A stretch of 64,000 nt of DNA from JBEVJK01 sp963791325 (GCA_963791325.1 CAWBRU010000021.1:310001-374000); one strand, 5' to 3'; counted from the stretch's first letter, positions 8,310 through 18,448 are shown. Notes: generated from the letters alone by a model not told the origin. Numbers and translations are program-made.

Positions 8310-10101
8310 GCGCGCTGTCGGCAAGAATTGTGTCGGCGGCCTTCTCGGCGAGCATGTAGATGGCAGCTACGGGGAAGTAGCCGGGGATGCGCGGAAAAAC
8401 GGAGGCGTCGACCACGCGCAGACCGCTGAGGCCGTAGACGCGGAAGCGGCTGTCGACCACCCCGCCGGCCGCGCGCGGCTTCATCGCGCAGGTGCCGCAG
8501 GCATGATGACCCCAGGCATTGTCCTTAACATAGGCTTTGAGCGCATCGTCCGAAGCGCGGTGCCGGCCCGGCTCTTCCTCCTCGGCCACCCGATGTTCCA
8601 TGGCATCCGAGATGCGGCGCACGAAGCGAATCCCCGTCACCATGGCTTCGAGGTCGTCTTCCCAGCCCGGGCTGCCCTCCTCGAAGTAGCGGAACCGGAT
8701 GTCGGGCGAATCGGCGGGATCGGCCGAACGCAGCCGGACCGTGCCGGCAGTGTTGGCGGTATAGGCTTTGAGGACGACCCAAGTCAGGTAGTCCGGTTTG
8801 AGGAGCCTGGCCGAGTAGCCCGGATGATATCCGCGGAAGTCGGCAAGCAGCGAAAAGCAGATCAGATCCGGTTCTGTCAGGGTGGCGCGCGACCGGAAGC
8901 GGGCCGCAAAGATCGTTCCATTGCTGGTGTAGTTCCCCGCGCGCAGCCAGCGCCAGAGCCGATAGGCGCGATCGCGACGGCTGTAGCTGATGCCCTTGAG
9001 CACCCTCCACGGCCGCTTCATCCTGCTGACGACCCCGACCTCATACCGATCCTGGAGATTTCTCCCAACGCCCGGAAGCGGATGGACCGGCGTCACCCCG
9101 ATCTCCTCGAGATGGCGGGGTTCGCCGATCCCCGACAGCATCAGGATCTGCGGCGAGACGAAGGCTCCGGCCGACAGGACGATGTCGTGCCGGGCCTCGG
9201 CTCTCTGCAGCGTACCTGCATGGCGATAGCGGACCGCCACCGCCCGCTCTTGGCTGATCTCGACGGCAATGACCTCGGCGCCGAGGCGCACCGTCAGCGA
9301 GGCCGGGTAGGCAGCTTCGGCCGCCCTGAGCCGCTCGCGCGCGCCGCTGCGCGTATGGCGCCGTGTGGAAAGCGGCAGCAGCTTGATACCGGACGCGCTC
9401 GCGTTCCAGATCGGCCGTTCGTTCGGATCCGGCAGAGCGCCTTCCCAGTCGTGGGGAGAGCCGGGGTGGTTGTCCGCTGCGGCAAGCAGAGCGGCGAACA
9501 CTTCGCGCCGCATCACGCGATCGGCCAAAGTCCTCAGCGGCAGTGCGAGTTCGGTGGTCATCCAGCCGCGCCAGCCATGGCCGAGAGGATTCCAGCCGGT
9601 CACCCGTGCCAGCCAGCGCCAGGGGAACCAGCGGGTGCGGCAGCGCTCGACCCGCTCCCAGTAGCCCTGCATCTGCGAAGCGCGCCAGGACGGGTCGCCC
9701 ATGGTTTCGGCGATATGGTTCCAGTCGGCGTCGTTCGGCCTCACGGTAATCATCGCATGATGCGCGGTGCAGCCCCCGAGCGCACGGACGCGCGGATAGA
9801 GAACGCCGTCGCGAACCTCGTCGTAGCGCCAGTCGCGCTGCTGGCGCGCGGCATCGTCGTAGTGCCTGACCCAGAAGTCCCGTGACATTCCCGCGTGTTC
9901 GGACGCGAAGGCGTGAAAGGCCGGTACCAGATAGTCGTCGGCAAGCGGCCGGTCTGCGCCGGCCATGCCGAGCGGATCGAGCGGATCTGCCCCCGCCTCC
10001 AGGACGAGGACCCGAAGGCCACCTTCGGCCAGGCGAGCCGCAAGTGGCGCGCCGGCCGCTCCGGCTCCGACAACGATGACGTCGAAGGTCTCTTCGGGCA
10101 T
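8296..10101 (-). CDS. GMC-family FAD-dependent oxidoreductase
   Basis: A 601-residue flavoprotein of the glucose-methanol-choline family, which oxidises alcohols. The FAD-binding dinucleotide fold is at residues ~8-38 (VIVVGAGAAGAPLAARLAEG, LEAGADP), followed by the GMC segment GGCTAHHAMI, an SAGAFVSPQILMLSGIG signature in the middle, and a C-terminal part with HACGTCAMKP and YPVAAI-type flavin contacts. There is no signal peptide. The ATG overlaps the stop of the upstream cytochrome gene by one base, so the two are translationally coupled; this suggests that electrons pass from the flavin to the operon's membrane-anchored cytochromes. The natural alcohol is not evident; sterol, terpene or polyol substrates are all possible. 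Confidence 0.85.
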   Translation of the reverse strand: MPEETFDVIVVGAGAAGAPLAARLAEGGLRVLVLEAGADPLDPLGMAGADRPLADDYLVPAFHAFASEHAGMSRDFWVRHYDDAARQQRDWRYDEVRDGVLYPRVRALGGCTAHHAMITVRPNDADWNHIAETMGDPSWRASQMQGYWERVERCRTRWFPWRWLARVTGWNPLGHGWRGWMTTELALPLRTLADRVMRREVFAALLAAADNHPGSPHDWEGALPDPNERPIWNASASGIKLLPLSTRRHTRSGARERLRAAEAAYPASLTVRLGAEVIAVEISQERAVAVRYRHAGTLQRAEARHDIVLSAGAFVSPQILMLSGIGEPRHLEEIGVTPVHPLPGVGRNLQDRYEVGVVSRMKRPWRVLKGISYSRRDRAYRLWRWLRAGNYTSNGTIFAARFRSRATLTEPDLICFSLLADFRGYHPGYSARLLKPDYLTWVVLKAYTANTAGTVRLRSADPADSPDIRFRYFEEGSPGWEDDLEAMVTGIRFVRRISDAMEHRVAEEEEPGRHRASDDALKAYVKDNAWGHHACGTCAMKPRAAGGVVDSRFRVYGLSGLRVVDASVFPRIPGYFPVAAIYMLAEKAADTILADSARPPG

Positions 10102-12983
10102 CAAAACTGCTTCAAGTAGGCAATCAACGCCTCACGGTCGTCGGCAGCCAGCGACGCGCCGAAGTCGTGGCCGCGATTGACGACGTAGTCCGGGCACTTG
10201 CTCAAGCCGACCAGCGTGTCCACCAGGCCGGTATCGCGCACCACCTCCTCGGCATGGCGCTCAACGCTTGGGTCGGCAAGCTGCTCGGGTTGGCATGCGC
10301 CGCCGAGCCCCTTCAGAGCCGACAGGACGGTCGGCCCGGCCTTTGCCATCTTCCAGAGATGCGCAGCCATGTCGGGCTGGTCGTTGTCGGGCAGGAGTTG
10401 GGTATTTGTCAGAACGCTGATCGGGAAGTCCTTGGGAAACGGCCCGACCGCAAGCCCTCCGTCGGACGAAAAGGCCCAGGGAGCGAGGCGTCGCAGAAGC
10501 CATGTCCAGCGCGCAATCGCATCCGGAACATAGCCGGGCGGGACGATCAGGCAAGAGGGGGCGGAGGTTCGATAAATGTAGCCCGGCACCGGCTCGGTCG
10601 TCAGCCGATCCGTTCGGCGACTGGCCGGATCGAGGAGCTGGCGGATCGAGTGGTCGAACACGTTGAGCCGGTTCTCGACACAGGGCATGGTCGGATCATA
10701 GGGATCGGCCGCGGGGCAGGTGCGCGAACCCCATTGGTCCGATGTCGCCTTCGCCGTCGTCCCCTCGGCGCTGGAATAGCCGGCCTTGGGACCGGGATAA
10801 GGCGGCTTGGCGCGGCCCTCTTCGTGATAGTGCCGATAGATGTCCACATCGTAGCCGACCGAATTGTTCTGAAGGTAAGGAGCCGTCGACCAGAGGCTGA
10901 CCAGCGACGCTGGCCGCACATAGCCTCGGCCGTTCCCCAGGGGAGCGAATTCGGTCGAGCCGCCTGAAATGGGATCGTAGACGGCGACGGGTTTGGATGC
11001 CGGCAGCGACTTGTAGTCCGAGGATGTGAAGTTGTCCCAAATATCTCCGGAAAGGCCATTGGTGGCGATCGCACTGCAGGCGTTGGTGCCGATCACGTCG
11101 AGCGGCACGCGGCGATCGGTGGACAGAAAGTTGCCGGTGAGGAAATCGGGTCTCGCGACCATCTCCCGCATGGCGGTCCTGTAGGCGTCGGACCGAGCCC
11201 AGGCCCAGTATCGGTCCCAGCAAGCGCGATAGCCCGGCCCGGAACCGCCGCCGGCACAGGCACCGGCGTCGACCCCCGTCGCTGGGTCGGGGATCGGCTG
11301 CTTGCTGGAGTGGCAGGCCGCGCAATGTTCGGCAAACACGATTTTGCCTCGGTCGACCTGGCTGGCGCTGGTCCGATCGAGGATTTCCTTGCCGCCTGGC
11401 GCGTCGGCGAGGTGATCGGCCCTGGCCGTGACCAGGAAGAAGATGGCCATGTCGGGGGACTGCGCCTCGGTCGCCTGCCAATAGGCGGAATTCCGGCGCG
11501 CATCGGCGATCTGAATCGGGGAAATTTTCTGACCGCCGAGAAAGGCGCGAAAGTGCAGCAGCCACTCCTCGCTGAACAGGCCGATGTTGAGATAGACCCG
11601 GTTGAGCGCCCCGAGAGTGCCGACACTGTCGGCACCGTCCTTCAGAACGCGCATGGAAGCGGCTCTGCCGGTTCTGCCGTCGAACAGGGAGCCCAGCGCC
11701 GCCGTGCGCTCGAAGTCCTGGAACTGCCGGTTGTCGAGCTCGCCGCCTTTCAGGGTCTCCATGCCTTGGGCAGGAGCCATCTTCAGCCGGGCCATGACCT
11801 CGTAGACGGCGTTCATCGTGCGAGGATTGTTGATATAGTCCGTCGAGACCAGCGATGTATCGAGCGACCCCGGCGGGTTGGTGTGGAACAGCTGGAACAG
11901 GAAGTTGCCCTCGTTCGGGGCGGGGATCGCCGCATCGCTACGGGGCTGCGTGTTCCAGAAGAAGATCCGGTCGACCCAGAAATACTGGGCGCCCGGGTTC
12001 GAGGCGAGCTCGGACCAATCAGGCTTCTCCACGTCCCGCGGCGGCTTGATGGGACTGGGACCGACGTGGCAGAACGCGCATGACATGCCGACCCGGTAGG
12101 GGCGAACGAGCTTTCGGTCGTTGTAATAGATCGGGTCCTCGTAAAACCGGTTCGGATCCCAGCGGTCCTGTGCCGCGGCGTCGAAATCGGGATTCGGGAA
12201 CAGGCGCAAGCCCACCACGCCGGTGGGCTCGCCATAATAGGATCCGACGGGCAGGCGTCCACCCTCGGTCGAGCTTGGAAAATCCCGTGCGGCCCGCGTC
12301 GGCTTGCCGTCGCTTCCCTCCATCAACTCGCCCCGGGCTCCGAGGCGCACGCCGGGATAGCCGGTCTTGGGGTCGGTACTTGCCAGCGGATCGGGCGCGC
12401 AGGAAGCATCCCGCTGGTCGATCCAAAGGCCGAAATGTTTTGGATCGGGGCCCGTCGGCGCGGCGAAGCAAGGCTCGTTGGAGAGACCGAGATAGCGGAA
12501 GCGATTGTCCCGACCGTAAGCTTGGCGCCTCCCCTCGTCCTGGGTTCGATAGGACGAGATGATCTTGAGCAGGTCGAAGCTGCCGATGGCGTTCTGCGCG
12601 GCCCAGTCCCAGAACCGGTCGTTGCCGCCTGTCCAGGCGATCCACATGTTCTGCCCGCGGATTGCAGCTTGTCGAACGGCCTCGGGAGCAAGGCCGGTCA
12701 CGCTCGCAACCTCCATGATCTCCTTCGGATAGGCCGAGCCTGGCGCCGGCGCCGCCAGCAGACCCTTGTCCATGGCGACGAAATAGGGATCGCCGGATCC
12801 TCTGAGGCTGTCGGAGGTGCGGCCGGCGCGCAACGCCTCGTCCGGCACCCGGCCGAACTTGTCCGAGGGGGGCTCGACCAGGCTGCGGATCGTGACGAAG
12901 GCGAGGAGGCCGGCAATGACCGCGAGTGCGAATATACCCGAGACCAGCCAGAGCAGGACGCGGCCAAGCCGTCGCTTCAACAT
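10101..12983 (-). CDS. Large membrane-anchored di-heme cytochrome c
   Basis: A 960-residue protein with one N-terminal transmembrane helix (residues ~10-30) that anchors a periplasmic domain. Two heme c attachment motifs are visible: CAFCH at 302-306 and CAACH at 554-558. The rest is rich in Trp, Tyr and Pro with many further cysteines, which suggests disulfides. The layout is loosely like large di-heme oxygenase/peroxidase-type cytochromes, but I cannot assign a catalytic class. I preferred ATG at 12983, with GAGGG eight bases upstream, to the in-frame TTG six bases earlier. It sits between a smaller di-heme cytochrome and the GMC dehydrogenase in one operon, which suggests it is the electron acceptor or the oxygen-reacting partner. 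Confidence 0.8.
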   Translation of the reverse strand: MLKRRLGRVLLWLVSGIFALAVIAGLLAFVTIRSLVEPPSDKFGRVPDEALRAGRTSDSLRGSGDPYFVAMDKGLLAAPAPGSAYPKEIMEVASVTGLAPEAVRQAAIRGQNMWIAWTGGNDRFWDWAAQNAIGSFDLLKIISSYRTQDEGRRQAYGRDNRFRYLGLSNEPCFAAPTGPDPKHFGLWIDQRDASCAPDPLASTDPKTGYPGVRLGARGELMEGSDGKPTRAARDFPSSTEGGRLPVGSYYGEPTGVVGLRLFPNPDFDAAAQDRWDPNRFYEDPIYYNDRKLVRPYRVGMSCAFCHVGPSPIKPPRDVEKPDWSELASNPGAQYFWVDRIFFWNTQPRSDAAIPAPNEGNFLFQLFHTNPPGSLDTSLVSTDYINNPRTMNAVYEVMARLKMAPAQGMETLKGGELDNRQFQDFERTAALGSLFDGRTGRAASMRVLKDGADSVGTLGALNRVYLNIGLFSEEWLLHFRAFLGGQKISPIQIADARRNSAYWQATEAQSPDMAIFFLVTARADHLADAPGGKEILDRTSASQVDRGKIVFAEHCAACHSSKQPIPDPATGVDAGACAGGGSGPGYRACWDRYWAWARSDAYRTAMREMVARPDFLTGNFLSTDRRVPLDVIGTNACSAIATNGLSGDIWDNFTSSDYKSLPASKPVAVYDPISGGSTEFAPLGNGRGYVRPASLVSLWSTAPYLQNNSVGYDVDIYRHYHEEGRAKPPYPGPKAGYSSAEGTTAKATSDQWGSRTCPAADPYDPTMPCVENRLNVFDHSIRQLLDPASRRTDRLTTEPVPGYIYRTSAPSCLIVPPGYVPDAIARWTWLLRRLAPWAFSSDGGLAVGPFPKDFPISVLTNTQLLPDNDQPDMAAHLWKMAKAGPTVLSALKGLGGACQPEQLADPSVERHAEEVVRDTGLVDTLVGLSKCPDYVVNRGHDFGASLAADDREALIAYLKQF

Positions 12984-12993
12984 CGTCAAGCCC

Positions 12994-14471
12994 TCACAAC
13001 GTCTTCAGGTAGGCAAGCAGTGCCGCCTTGGAGCCGGGGTCCAGTCCGGTTCCCCAAAGGTGCCCGCCGTTGGCGTTTCCAGGCAGTCCCGTATCGTAGT
13101 TCCAGAGCCGCCGCTGGGGGTCGACCCCCGGTGTGCTGACGAACCCGCCGTTGACGGCATCGACCAGATCCGAGCCGCGCCAGAAGGTCTTCGGCCGGTC
13201 CGCAGGGTTCATGAGCAGGGCAGCGAGCGTCGGCACGCTGCCGTTGTGCAGGATACGGCCCGCGCAGCCACAGTCCGGAAAGCGGCACCGAGACGTAGCC
13301 CTCCGCCTTGTCGAAGTAGCGGAAGCCCCAGTCGTGCGCGGGTTCGTAGGCGAGGTAGCGCTGCAGCGCCGCTTGGCTCCACATGTCGAGCCGGTGCCGG
13401 TCGGTGCCGAGCTCAACGATGGGAATGGGCATGCGGAAGCGCGCACCCGCGGGTTCATGGCAGGTGGCGCATTCGCGGCCGTAGATGGCTTGGCCGGCTT
13501 CCACGGCGGCAGCGTCGACATGCAGCGGATCGTCGGGCGCCCGCTTGGGCGAGAAGGGCGAGGGCGGCGGCTGCATCGTTGCGATGAAACGTTCCATGCC
13601 CAGGAGCGCGGGTTCGGTTGCAGGAAAGGCGCCGTAGTCCATGCCGTCGCCGATCGCGCCCGAAACCACCGTCTCCCTGAGATCGGTCTGCAGACCGTCC
13701 CAATGCAAGGCGAAGCGGCGCAGCGGTGTCGCCTCGACCGAGGCCAGCCCCCAAAGCGGCATCATGTCGGAATTGCCGATCGTGCCATCGTCGGGGAGGC
13801 GCAGATTGTGGAACTTGACCGGATTGAACGGGTCGATCCGGCCCGGACCCCAGTCCGGCCGTGTCGCCATCCAGGCAAACTGCGCCGCCTGGGCGCGAAG
13901 CGCCTTCCGCGTCGCGGGGATCAGAACGTAGCGATAGGTCAGCCGCTCCCAGAGCGGCATGGCGTAGATCGCATTCGATCGCCTGCATGAGGCGGTCGGC
14001 GGTGAAGCGCGGATCGTTGCCCGATCGGATCAGGAAGCGGATGTAGCTCTGCGGATCGACCCGGGTTCCCGGGCCTGCGCTCACCAGTCGCGCCGCGTCT
14101 TCCGCGGCGAGACGGTAGCTGCCCTGATGGCAAAAGGCGCAGTTCGGGGCAACCCTCGGGATCACGCCGAGCGTCTTGATCGAGAGGCCGACGGGGGTTG
14201 CGTCGCCTCTTGGCCAGAACAGGCCAAAGGCGCCGTAGCCATCCTGGTCGGCGGGCAGCAGGTCCGGGAATACCTGCGGCAAAACCCTCCAGATCCAGTA
14301 GGGCAGGCCCTGCGCCGCTTCGTTGCCGATCGAGCCGTGATCGAAGAGGCGGGCCGGATCGTTCGTGGCGGGCTGCGGGACAGGCCGCAACAGCAGAAGC
14401 CAGGCACCCCCGCCCAGCACGACCAGGGCAAGCAGCACTACGAGCAGAGCTCGCCAGAGGCGCAGCGTCAT
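12994..14471 (-). pseudogene. Di-heme cytochrome c gene with two frameshifts
   Basis: Read across three frames this encodes a ~490-residue membrane-anchored di-heme cytochrome c like the one upstream at 14908-16452: N-terminal transmembrane helix, FDHGSIGNEAAQGLPYWIWR, heme motif CAFCH, QDWGPGR-like DWGPGRIDPFNP, second heme motif CATCH, and a C-terminal LHNGSVPTL and YDTGLPGN. The first break, near 13970, and the second, at 13251-13252, are each explained by one extra base (removing a G at the second restores GPYLHNGS). The gene is otherwise well conserved with intact ends and operon spacing (ATGA overlap with the upstream gene), so this may be recent inactivation or sequence error. Confidence 0.75.
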
Positions 14472-14911
14472 CTCGGCCACCGTCCATTCGCAAGGCGCTG
14501 CTCGATCCCGACGATGCGGATCATGCAGACGAGCGAAGCGATCGCGATGCCGGCGTCGATCAGCGCCGGCACGAGAAACCCGCCGGAAAAGCCGAAAACG
14601 AGGACTGCGATAAACAAGAAGGTCGCGCCGAAGGTTCGCGACGGCAGGATCGAAAGCCAGGCAAAGATTCGATACCGGTCAAGATCGATCGACATCGGAA
14701 TATAGAATACCGAAATCAAGATGAGCAGCCCGCCGACCAGCCTTGGCCAGAAGGTCGTGCCTTCCTGCGGAATGCCGAACAGGTCGAGCGTCCAGCCGGG
14801 GGCGGCAAGAAGCGGGACACAATAAGCGAGATTGAGCAGGATCCCGACCCAAACGACGACGCTGTGCCGGAATTTCCAGCGGGACAGGGATTGATGGCCC
14901 GGCTCGCTCAC
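14468..14911 (-). CDS. Small four-helix membrane protein
   Basis: A 147-residue integral membrane protein with four predicted hydrophobic helices (roughly residues 17-37, 53-74, 83-108 and 110-133) and a basic C-terminus. It starts at a GTG that overlaps the stop of the upstream cytochrome gene (GTGA) and overlaps the next cytochrome gene by ATGA, so it is translated as part of the redox operon. I do not recognise the family. By context it could be a membrane subunit that docks the flanking cytochromes or a quinone-side component, but no cofactor-binding residues stand out. Confidence 0.75.
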   Translation of the reverse strand: MSEPGHQSLSRWKFRHSVVVWVGILLNLAYCVPLLAAPGWTLDLFGIPQEGTTFWPRLVGGLLILISVFYIPMSIDLDRYRIFAWLSILPSRTFGATFLFIAVLVFGFSGGFLVPALIDAGIAIASLVCMIRIVGIEQRLANGRWPR

Positions 14912-16452
14912 AGGGTTTTCATGTATTCGACGAGGGCGTCCTTGTCGGACGCCGGCAATGCCGTGCCGTAGGCCTCGCCCTCGTGGCCTCTGTTGCCGTT
15001 GCCGGGCAGAGAGGTGTCGTAGCGGAACGCCCCGGGCGCGCTTGGGTCCGGGCGGTAGCCGACCCGGGCAAGATCAAGAACGTCGCCTCCCCGGAACCAG
15101 ATCGCAGGCCGGCTCGCGGACGGCTCGAGCAGATCGCGCAATGTCGGCACCGAGCCGTTGTGCAGGTAGGGCGAGCGGGCCCAGATGCCGTCGAGCGGCT
15201 GGCTCGCATATCCGTTCGTCTTGCGGAAATTCGAGAACCGCCAGGGATAACCGGCATACAAGGTGTTTTGGGCGCCCGCGAAGTCAGGCGTGTACGACGC
15301 CCAGCGTCCCGGATCCGTGCCGATTGCAGAGAGCGGCACCACCTCGCCGAGACCGGGAAAGCGGGCGCGTGAGTAGTCATAGGTGGAATTCCGCTTGAGG
15401 CCATGACAGCCGGAGCAATAGTCGGCGAACAGCGTCGCCCCGCGCTTGGCCTTGAGCGGGTCGACGCCGTCGGCGGCGGGGAACGGGGGAGGGGGCAAGT
15501 TCCACATCCAATCCTCGACCCGCCGGATCGCGCCCCGGTCGACCGTCACCGGCGTCACGCCTGCCCCGAGCGCGGCGGAGAGATTGCGCTCGGCAACAGA
15601 CGAGTTGTTGCCGTCCCAATGCAGGTTCATGCCCTCGCGGGGACGCTGCATCCAGATGGCCGGAAAATCGGAGGACCCGTTGAGCGCGACGTCGCTGATC
15701 TTGTCCGGCGTCATCGGGAAATTGAATTGGATCGCTTTGTACGGATTGAAGGTGTCGACGCGCCCGGGACCCCAGTCTTGCTGTCGTTCGATGAAGGCGA
15801 GCTGCTCGCCGAGCGAAAGCAGCGCCTGCTGGACCCGCGGAAAGACGACGTTGCGATAGAGGAAACGCTCGGCGACGTTGAGATTGCCGCCAACGGCATC
15901 GCTGTCGATCGTTGCAACCAGGGTGTCGCCGGTGAAACCGGGGTCCCGGCCGACGTCGATGAAGAATCTGATGAGATCATAAAGCCGCAGATTGTTGGAC
16001 GGCGCGCCATAGAGAAGATGCTGCGTGCCGTCTCCGGGCAGCCGGTAGGTGCCGACATGGCACACCGAGCAATTGAGCCAGACACGTTCCACGCCGGTGA
16101 CCACCCGTCGCGAGAACCCGATCGGCAGATCGTCGCCCTGATTGTAGATAAAGCCGAACCGCCGCCAGCCTTCCGGGCCCATGCGCTGCGCATAGAGGAC
16201 CGGCAGTGCCTTGAAGACGAGCGTGGGCAGCCCGTTCGCCGTTTCCGACCCGATCGAGCCATGCTCGAAGTGCTCGAGCGGGCCCTCATAGGCGACGACG
16301 TACTGATTGACGAAGACCAGCCAATAAAGCAGCAGCAGGATGACGATCAGACCCACCAGCCAACGCAGCCGCCTTCGGCGGACCATTGCTTGTTCGACTG
16401 GATTGAGGCGATCCAGGTCGAGCGATGACGTTCTGGCGCGTTCGGAGCTCAT
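14908..16452 (-). CDS. Membrane-anchored di-heme cytochrome c
   Basis: A 514-residue protein with an N-terminal basic stretch (MVRRRRLRW), one transmembrane helix at ~30-50 and a periplasmic part carrying two heme c sites, CSVCH at 128-132 and CSGCH at 346-350. Conserved segments include FEHGSIGSETANGLP, QQDWGPGRVDTFNP, NLHWDGNN, SPYLHNGSVPTL and YDTSLPGNGNRGH. These are shared with the frameshifted paralogue two genes downstream, so the operon carries a duplicated cytochrome. The start is ATG at 16452, ten bases after the upstream flavoprotein gene ends. It probably transfers electrons in the periplasm; the donor is likely one of the two flavoproteins of the operon. Confidence 0.85.
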   Translation of the reverse strand: MSSERARTSSLDLDRLNPVEQAMVRRRRLRWLVGLIVILLLLYWLVFVNQYVVAYEGPLEHFEHGSIGSETANGLPTLVFKALPVLYAQRMGPEGWRRFGFIYNQGDDLPIGFSRRVVTGVERVWLNCSVCHVGTYRLPGDGTQHLLYGAPSNNLRLYDLIRFFIDVGRDPGFTGDTLVATIDSDAVGGNLNVAERFLYRNVVFPRVQQALLSLGEQLAFIERQQDWGPGRVDTFNPYKAIQFNFPMTPDKISDVALNGSSDFPAIWMQRPREGMNLHWDGNNSSVAERNLSAALGAGVTPVTVDRGAIRRVEDWMWNLPPPPFPAADGVDPLKAKRGATLFADYCSGCHGLKRNSTYDYSRARFPGLGEVVPLSAIGTDPGRWASYTPDFAGAQNTLYAGYPWRFSNFRKTNGYASQPLDGIWARSPYLHNGSVPTLRDLLEPSASRPAIWFRGGDVLDLARVGYRPDPSAPGAFRYDTSLPGNGNRGHEGEAYGTALPASDKDALVEYMKTL

Positions 16453-16461
16453 GGCACGGGC

Positions 16462-17874
16462 TCAGTGAAACGTCGGAGGCTCGAAAACCGACATGAGCTC
16501 GGCGATCATCGCTTCATAGCGCTCTTCGAACGTGTCTGCCTTCGAAGCGGCTGAGTTCATAGCAACCGAGCGGGTTCTCGAGGTCGTTGATCAGGCATTT
16601 GTTGCAATAGGTGCATTCCTTTCCGGCCGGCGGCCCGTCAGCCGTCTTCAGCATCTCGGGCAGGTTCGGGTTGGCGATCAGCGATCGCCCGATCGATACG
16701 CCGTCGCAGGCGCCCGATCGAATTGCGTCGGCGATCTTCGATGCATGCTGAAAGCCGCCGGTGCACAGAATTTTGATGCTCGGGATCGATCTTGCGAACC
16801 GCCTCGGCAATCGCAGCCGCGTAGCCGACATTGATCCCCTCGACGATCTTTCCCCGACGCCAGACCCAATACCGGCGGAACAGCGCGCCGCCGATCGGAC
16901 TGGAAAAGATGCGGTAGTTGAAGTGGGTGCGCACCCCTTGCGACAGCATCCCGTCATACCAGCTTGACAAGCTCCCGCACCGGCAAGTCGCCCGGCGGGT
17001 TCCGGGGATGCGGAAACGTCGAGCCGGAGGAGACGTGGATGGCGTCGACCCCCTTGCCGTCGTCGACGAGGAGCCGGCAGATATTGAGCGTTTCATCGAG
17101 GGTGTTGCCCGCTTTTTGCCACGGGTAGAGCCAGTCATTGTGGTCGACGCCATTGATCTTCATCTGCAGATGGAAGTCCCTGCCGACCTCCCGGCGAATG
17201 GCGCGGATGATTTCCAGAACGAAGCGCGCCCGCGCCTCCCAATCGCCGCCGTACTCGTCGTCGCGGTCGTTGATGCCCGAGCTCAGAAACTGGGTGATCA
17301 GGTAGCCGTTCGCCCCGTGCAGTTCGACGCCGTCCAGCCCGGCTTCGCGGGCTCGCCGAGCGCCTTGGGCGAATTGCTCGACGGTTTCAGCGATCTCGGG
17401 CTTGGTCATCGCTTGCGCCAGAATGCCGTGGAAGTAGTCCTTGCGGCTGGTCGAACTCCGCGCCTTGCGAAAGGCGTTCTCGATCCCCCCCATGTCCTGC
17501 TGCCGGCCGGAATGGCTGAGCTGGAGGATGAAGCGGCAGTCATGCTCGTGGACGCTCCGGCCGATCCGGCGCCAGAACGGGATCTTGTCGTCGGCATCGA
17601 TCATTGCATAGCGGGTGAGGATGCGGCCGCGCACCGTCACCGGCGTGAACGAAGAGATGATGGCACCCGCCCCGCCACGCGCAAAGCGCGTCTCCCAGTT
17701 CACGCGGGCGTTGCTTCCATGTCCATTGTAGTCGTCGAAGGTGCCGGACAGGTTGGAGCGAAAAATCCGATTCTTGACGGTGAGGTGCCTGAACTGAAGT
17801 GGTGCGAAGATTTGCCTGGCGTTGTCCTCGTGCAGAAATCTGCCATCAACGGAGGCCGTATGAGCATCTGTCAC
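16462..17874 (-). pseudogene. Old-Yellow-Enzyme-like NADH:flavin oxidoreductase, frameshifted
   Basis: The first 306 codons encode the front part of an FMN TIM barrel: FAPLQFRHLTVKNRIFRS, the substrate-site HSGRQ, and GLDGVELHGANGYLITQFLS. The frame is lost at about 16963 (VRELVKLV then stop). It continues in a second frame with WYDGMLSQGV and YWVWRRGKIVEGINVGYA, then in a third with CTGGFQHASKIADAI, CDGVSIGRSLIANPNLP and the cysteine cluster CTYCNKC. A further shift near 16535 leads to the natural end EERYEAMIAELMSVFEPPTFH and a TGA at 16462. Read through, the protein is ~470 residues. The start is GTG at 17874 with GAGGGG upstream. Three lesions suggest a real pseudogene, though the order of domains is complete. 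Confidence 0.75.
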
Positions 17875-18322
17875 CAGTTGACCCCTCGTGCTCTGGCAGC
17901 AAACTTCGATAAAAAATGTTAGATGACCTGATCTCTCGTCATGGTAGCAAGACTTGGCACTTCGCGCTAGGAAAAATTAGTGGCTAGTACGCTTTGGCTG
18001 ACCTTTAGCTGATTGGAGATTCTGCGATCAACGCGTTCAATTCATCGCAAAGTTGTTGACCAAACCTACCTGGTAAAGGGATGCGCCGATGTTGAGCTTG
18101 CAACTTGGACGATCTGCGCCGGACCGTCATCTTGCTGCCCGACGGTCTGCGGCGACGGCGATGCGATCGCTTGACGCCATCCTCCCGCTGTTCTTAGCCG
18201 CTCAGTCATGAGGCAAGAAGAATATTAAGAAGAACAAAGGCTTCCCGTTGACGAATGAGCCTGTACGCGACTAAGCTAAGTTGAACGGGTAGGATCTACC
18301 ATTGGTGAAGGGTTGGACGTTT
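17875..18322. other. Intergenic region upstream of the first mini-peptide gene
   Basis: About 450 bases, clearly richer in A and T than the genes around it. No gene is recognisable on either strand. It separates two divergent transcription units (the redox operon leftwards, the peptide/membrane-protein module rightwards) and so should contain both promoters. The right end carries the candidate promoter listed separately. Confidence 0.5.
18248..18277 (+). promoter_or_regulatory. Candidate promoter of the peptide/membrane-protein module
   Basis: TTGACG (18248-18253) and TAAGCT (18272-18277) are 18 bases apart and lie 45 bases before the first mini-peptide ATG. The -10 match to TATAAT is modest. 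The TAAGCT part belongs to a CTAAGCTAAG element that recurs as CTAAGCTTAG upstream of the second mini-peptide gene, so it may instead be an operator. Confidence 0.3.
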
Positions 18323-18448
18323 ATGTCACGCTCTATCTGTGCTGTGTTCGGAATGGTTGTGCTTGCGGCTGTAGCCCTGGCCAGCGTGTCGGCGTCCGTC
18401 TCTCATGCTCAGAGCGGCTGCGATCCGCGTGTAAGCAACTGCCGCTAG
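18323..18448 (+). CDS. Secreted mini-peptide 1 (signal peptide plus two-Cys tail)
   Basis: A 41-residue product: a classic signal peptide (basic MSR start, ~18-residue hydrophobic core, S-H-A cleavage site) followed by a predicted 12-residue mature peptide, QSGCDPRVSNCR. The two cysteines could form a disulfide in the periplasm or outside, and the N-terminal Gln could cyclise. The Shine-Dalgarno is weak (AAGGG, 14 bases upstream). The stop is 25 bases before the gene for a large membrane protein. A second gene of the same design precedes another membrane protein at 22867-22989, which is the main reason to believe that both are real. I know no family for it; signal, pore-ligand or bacteriocin-like roles are conjecture. 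Confidence 0.6.
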   Translation: MSRSICAVFGMVVLAAVALASVSASVSHAQSGCDPRVSNCR

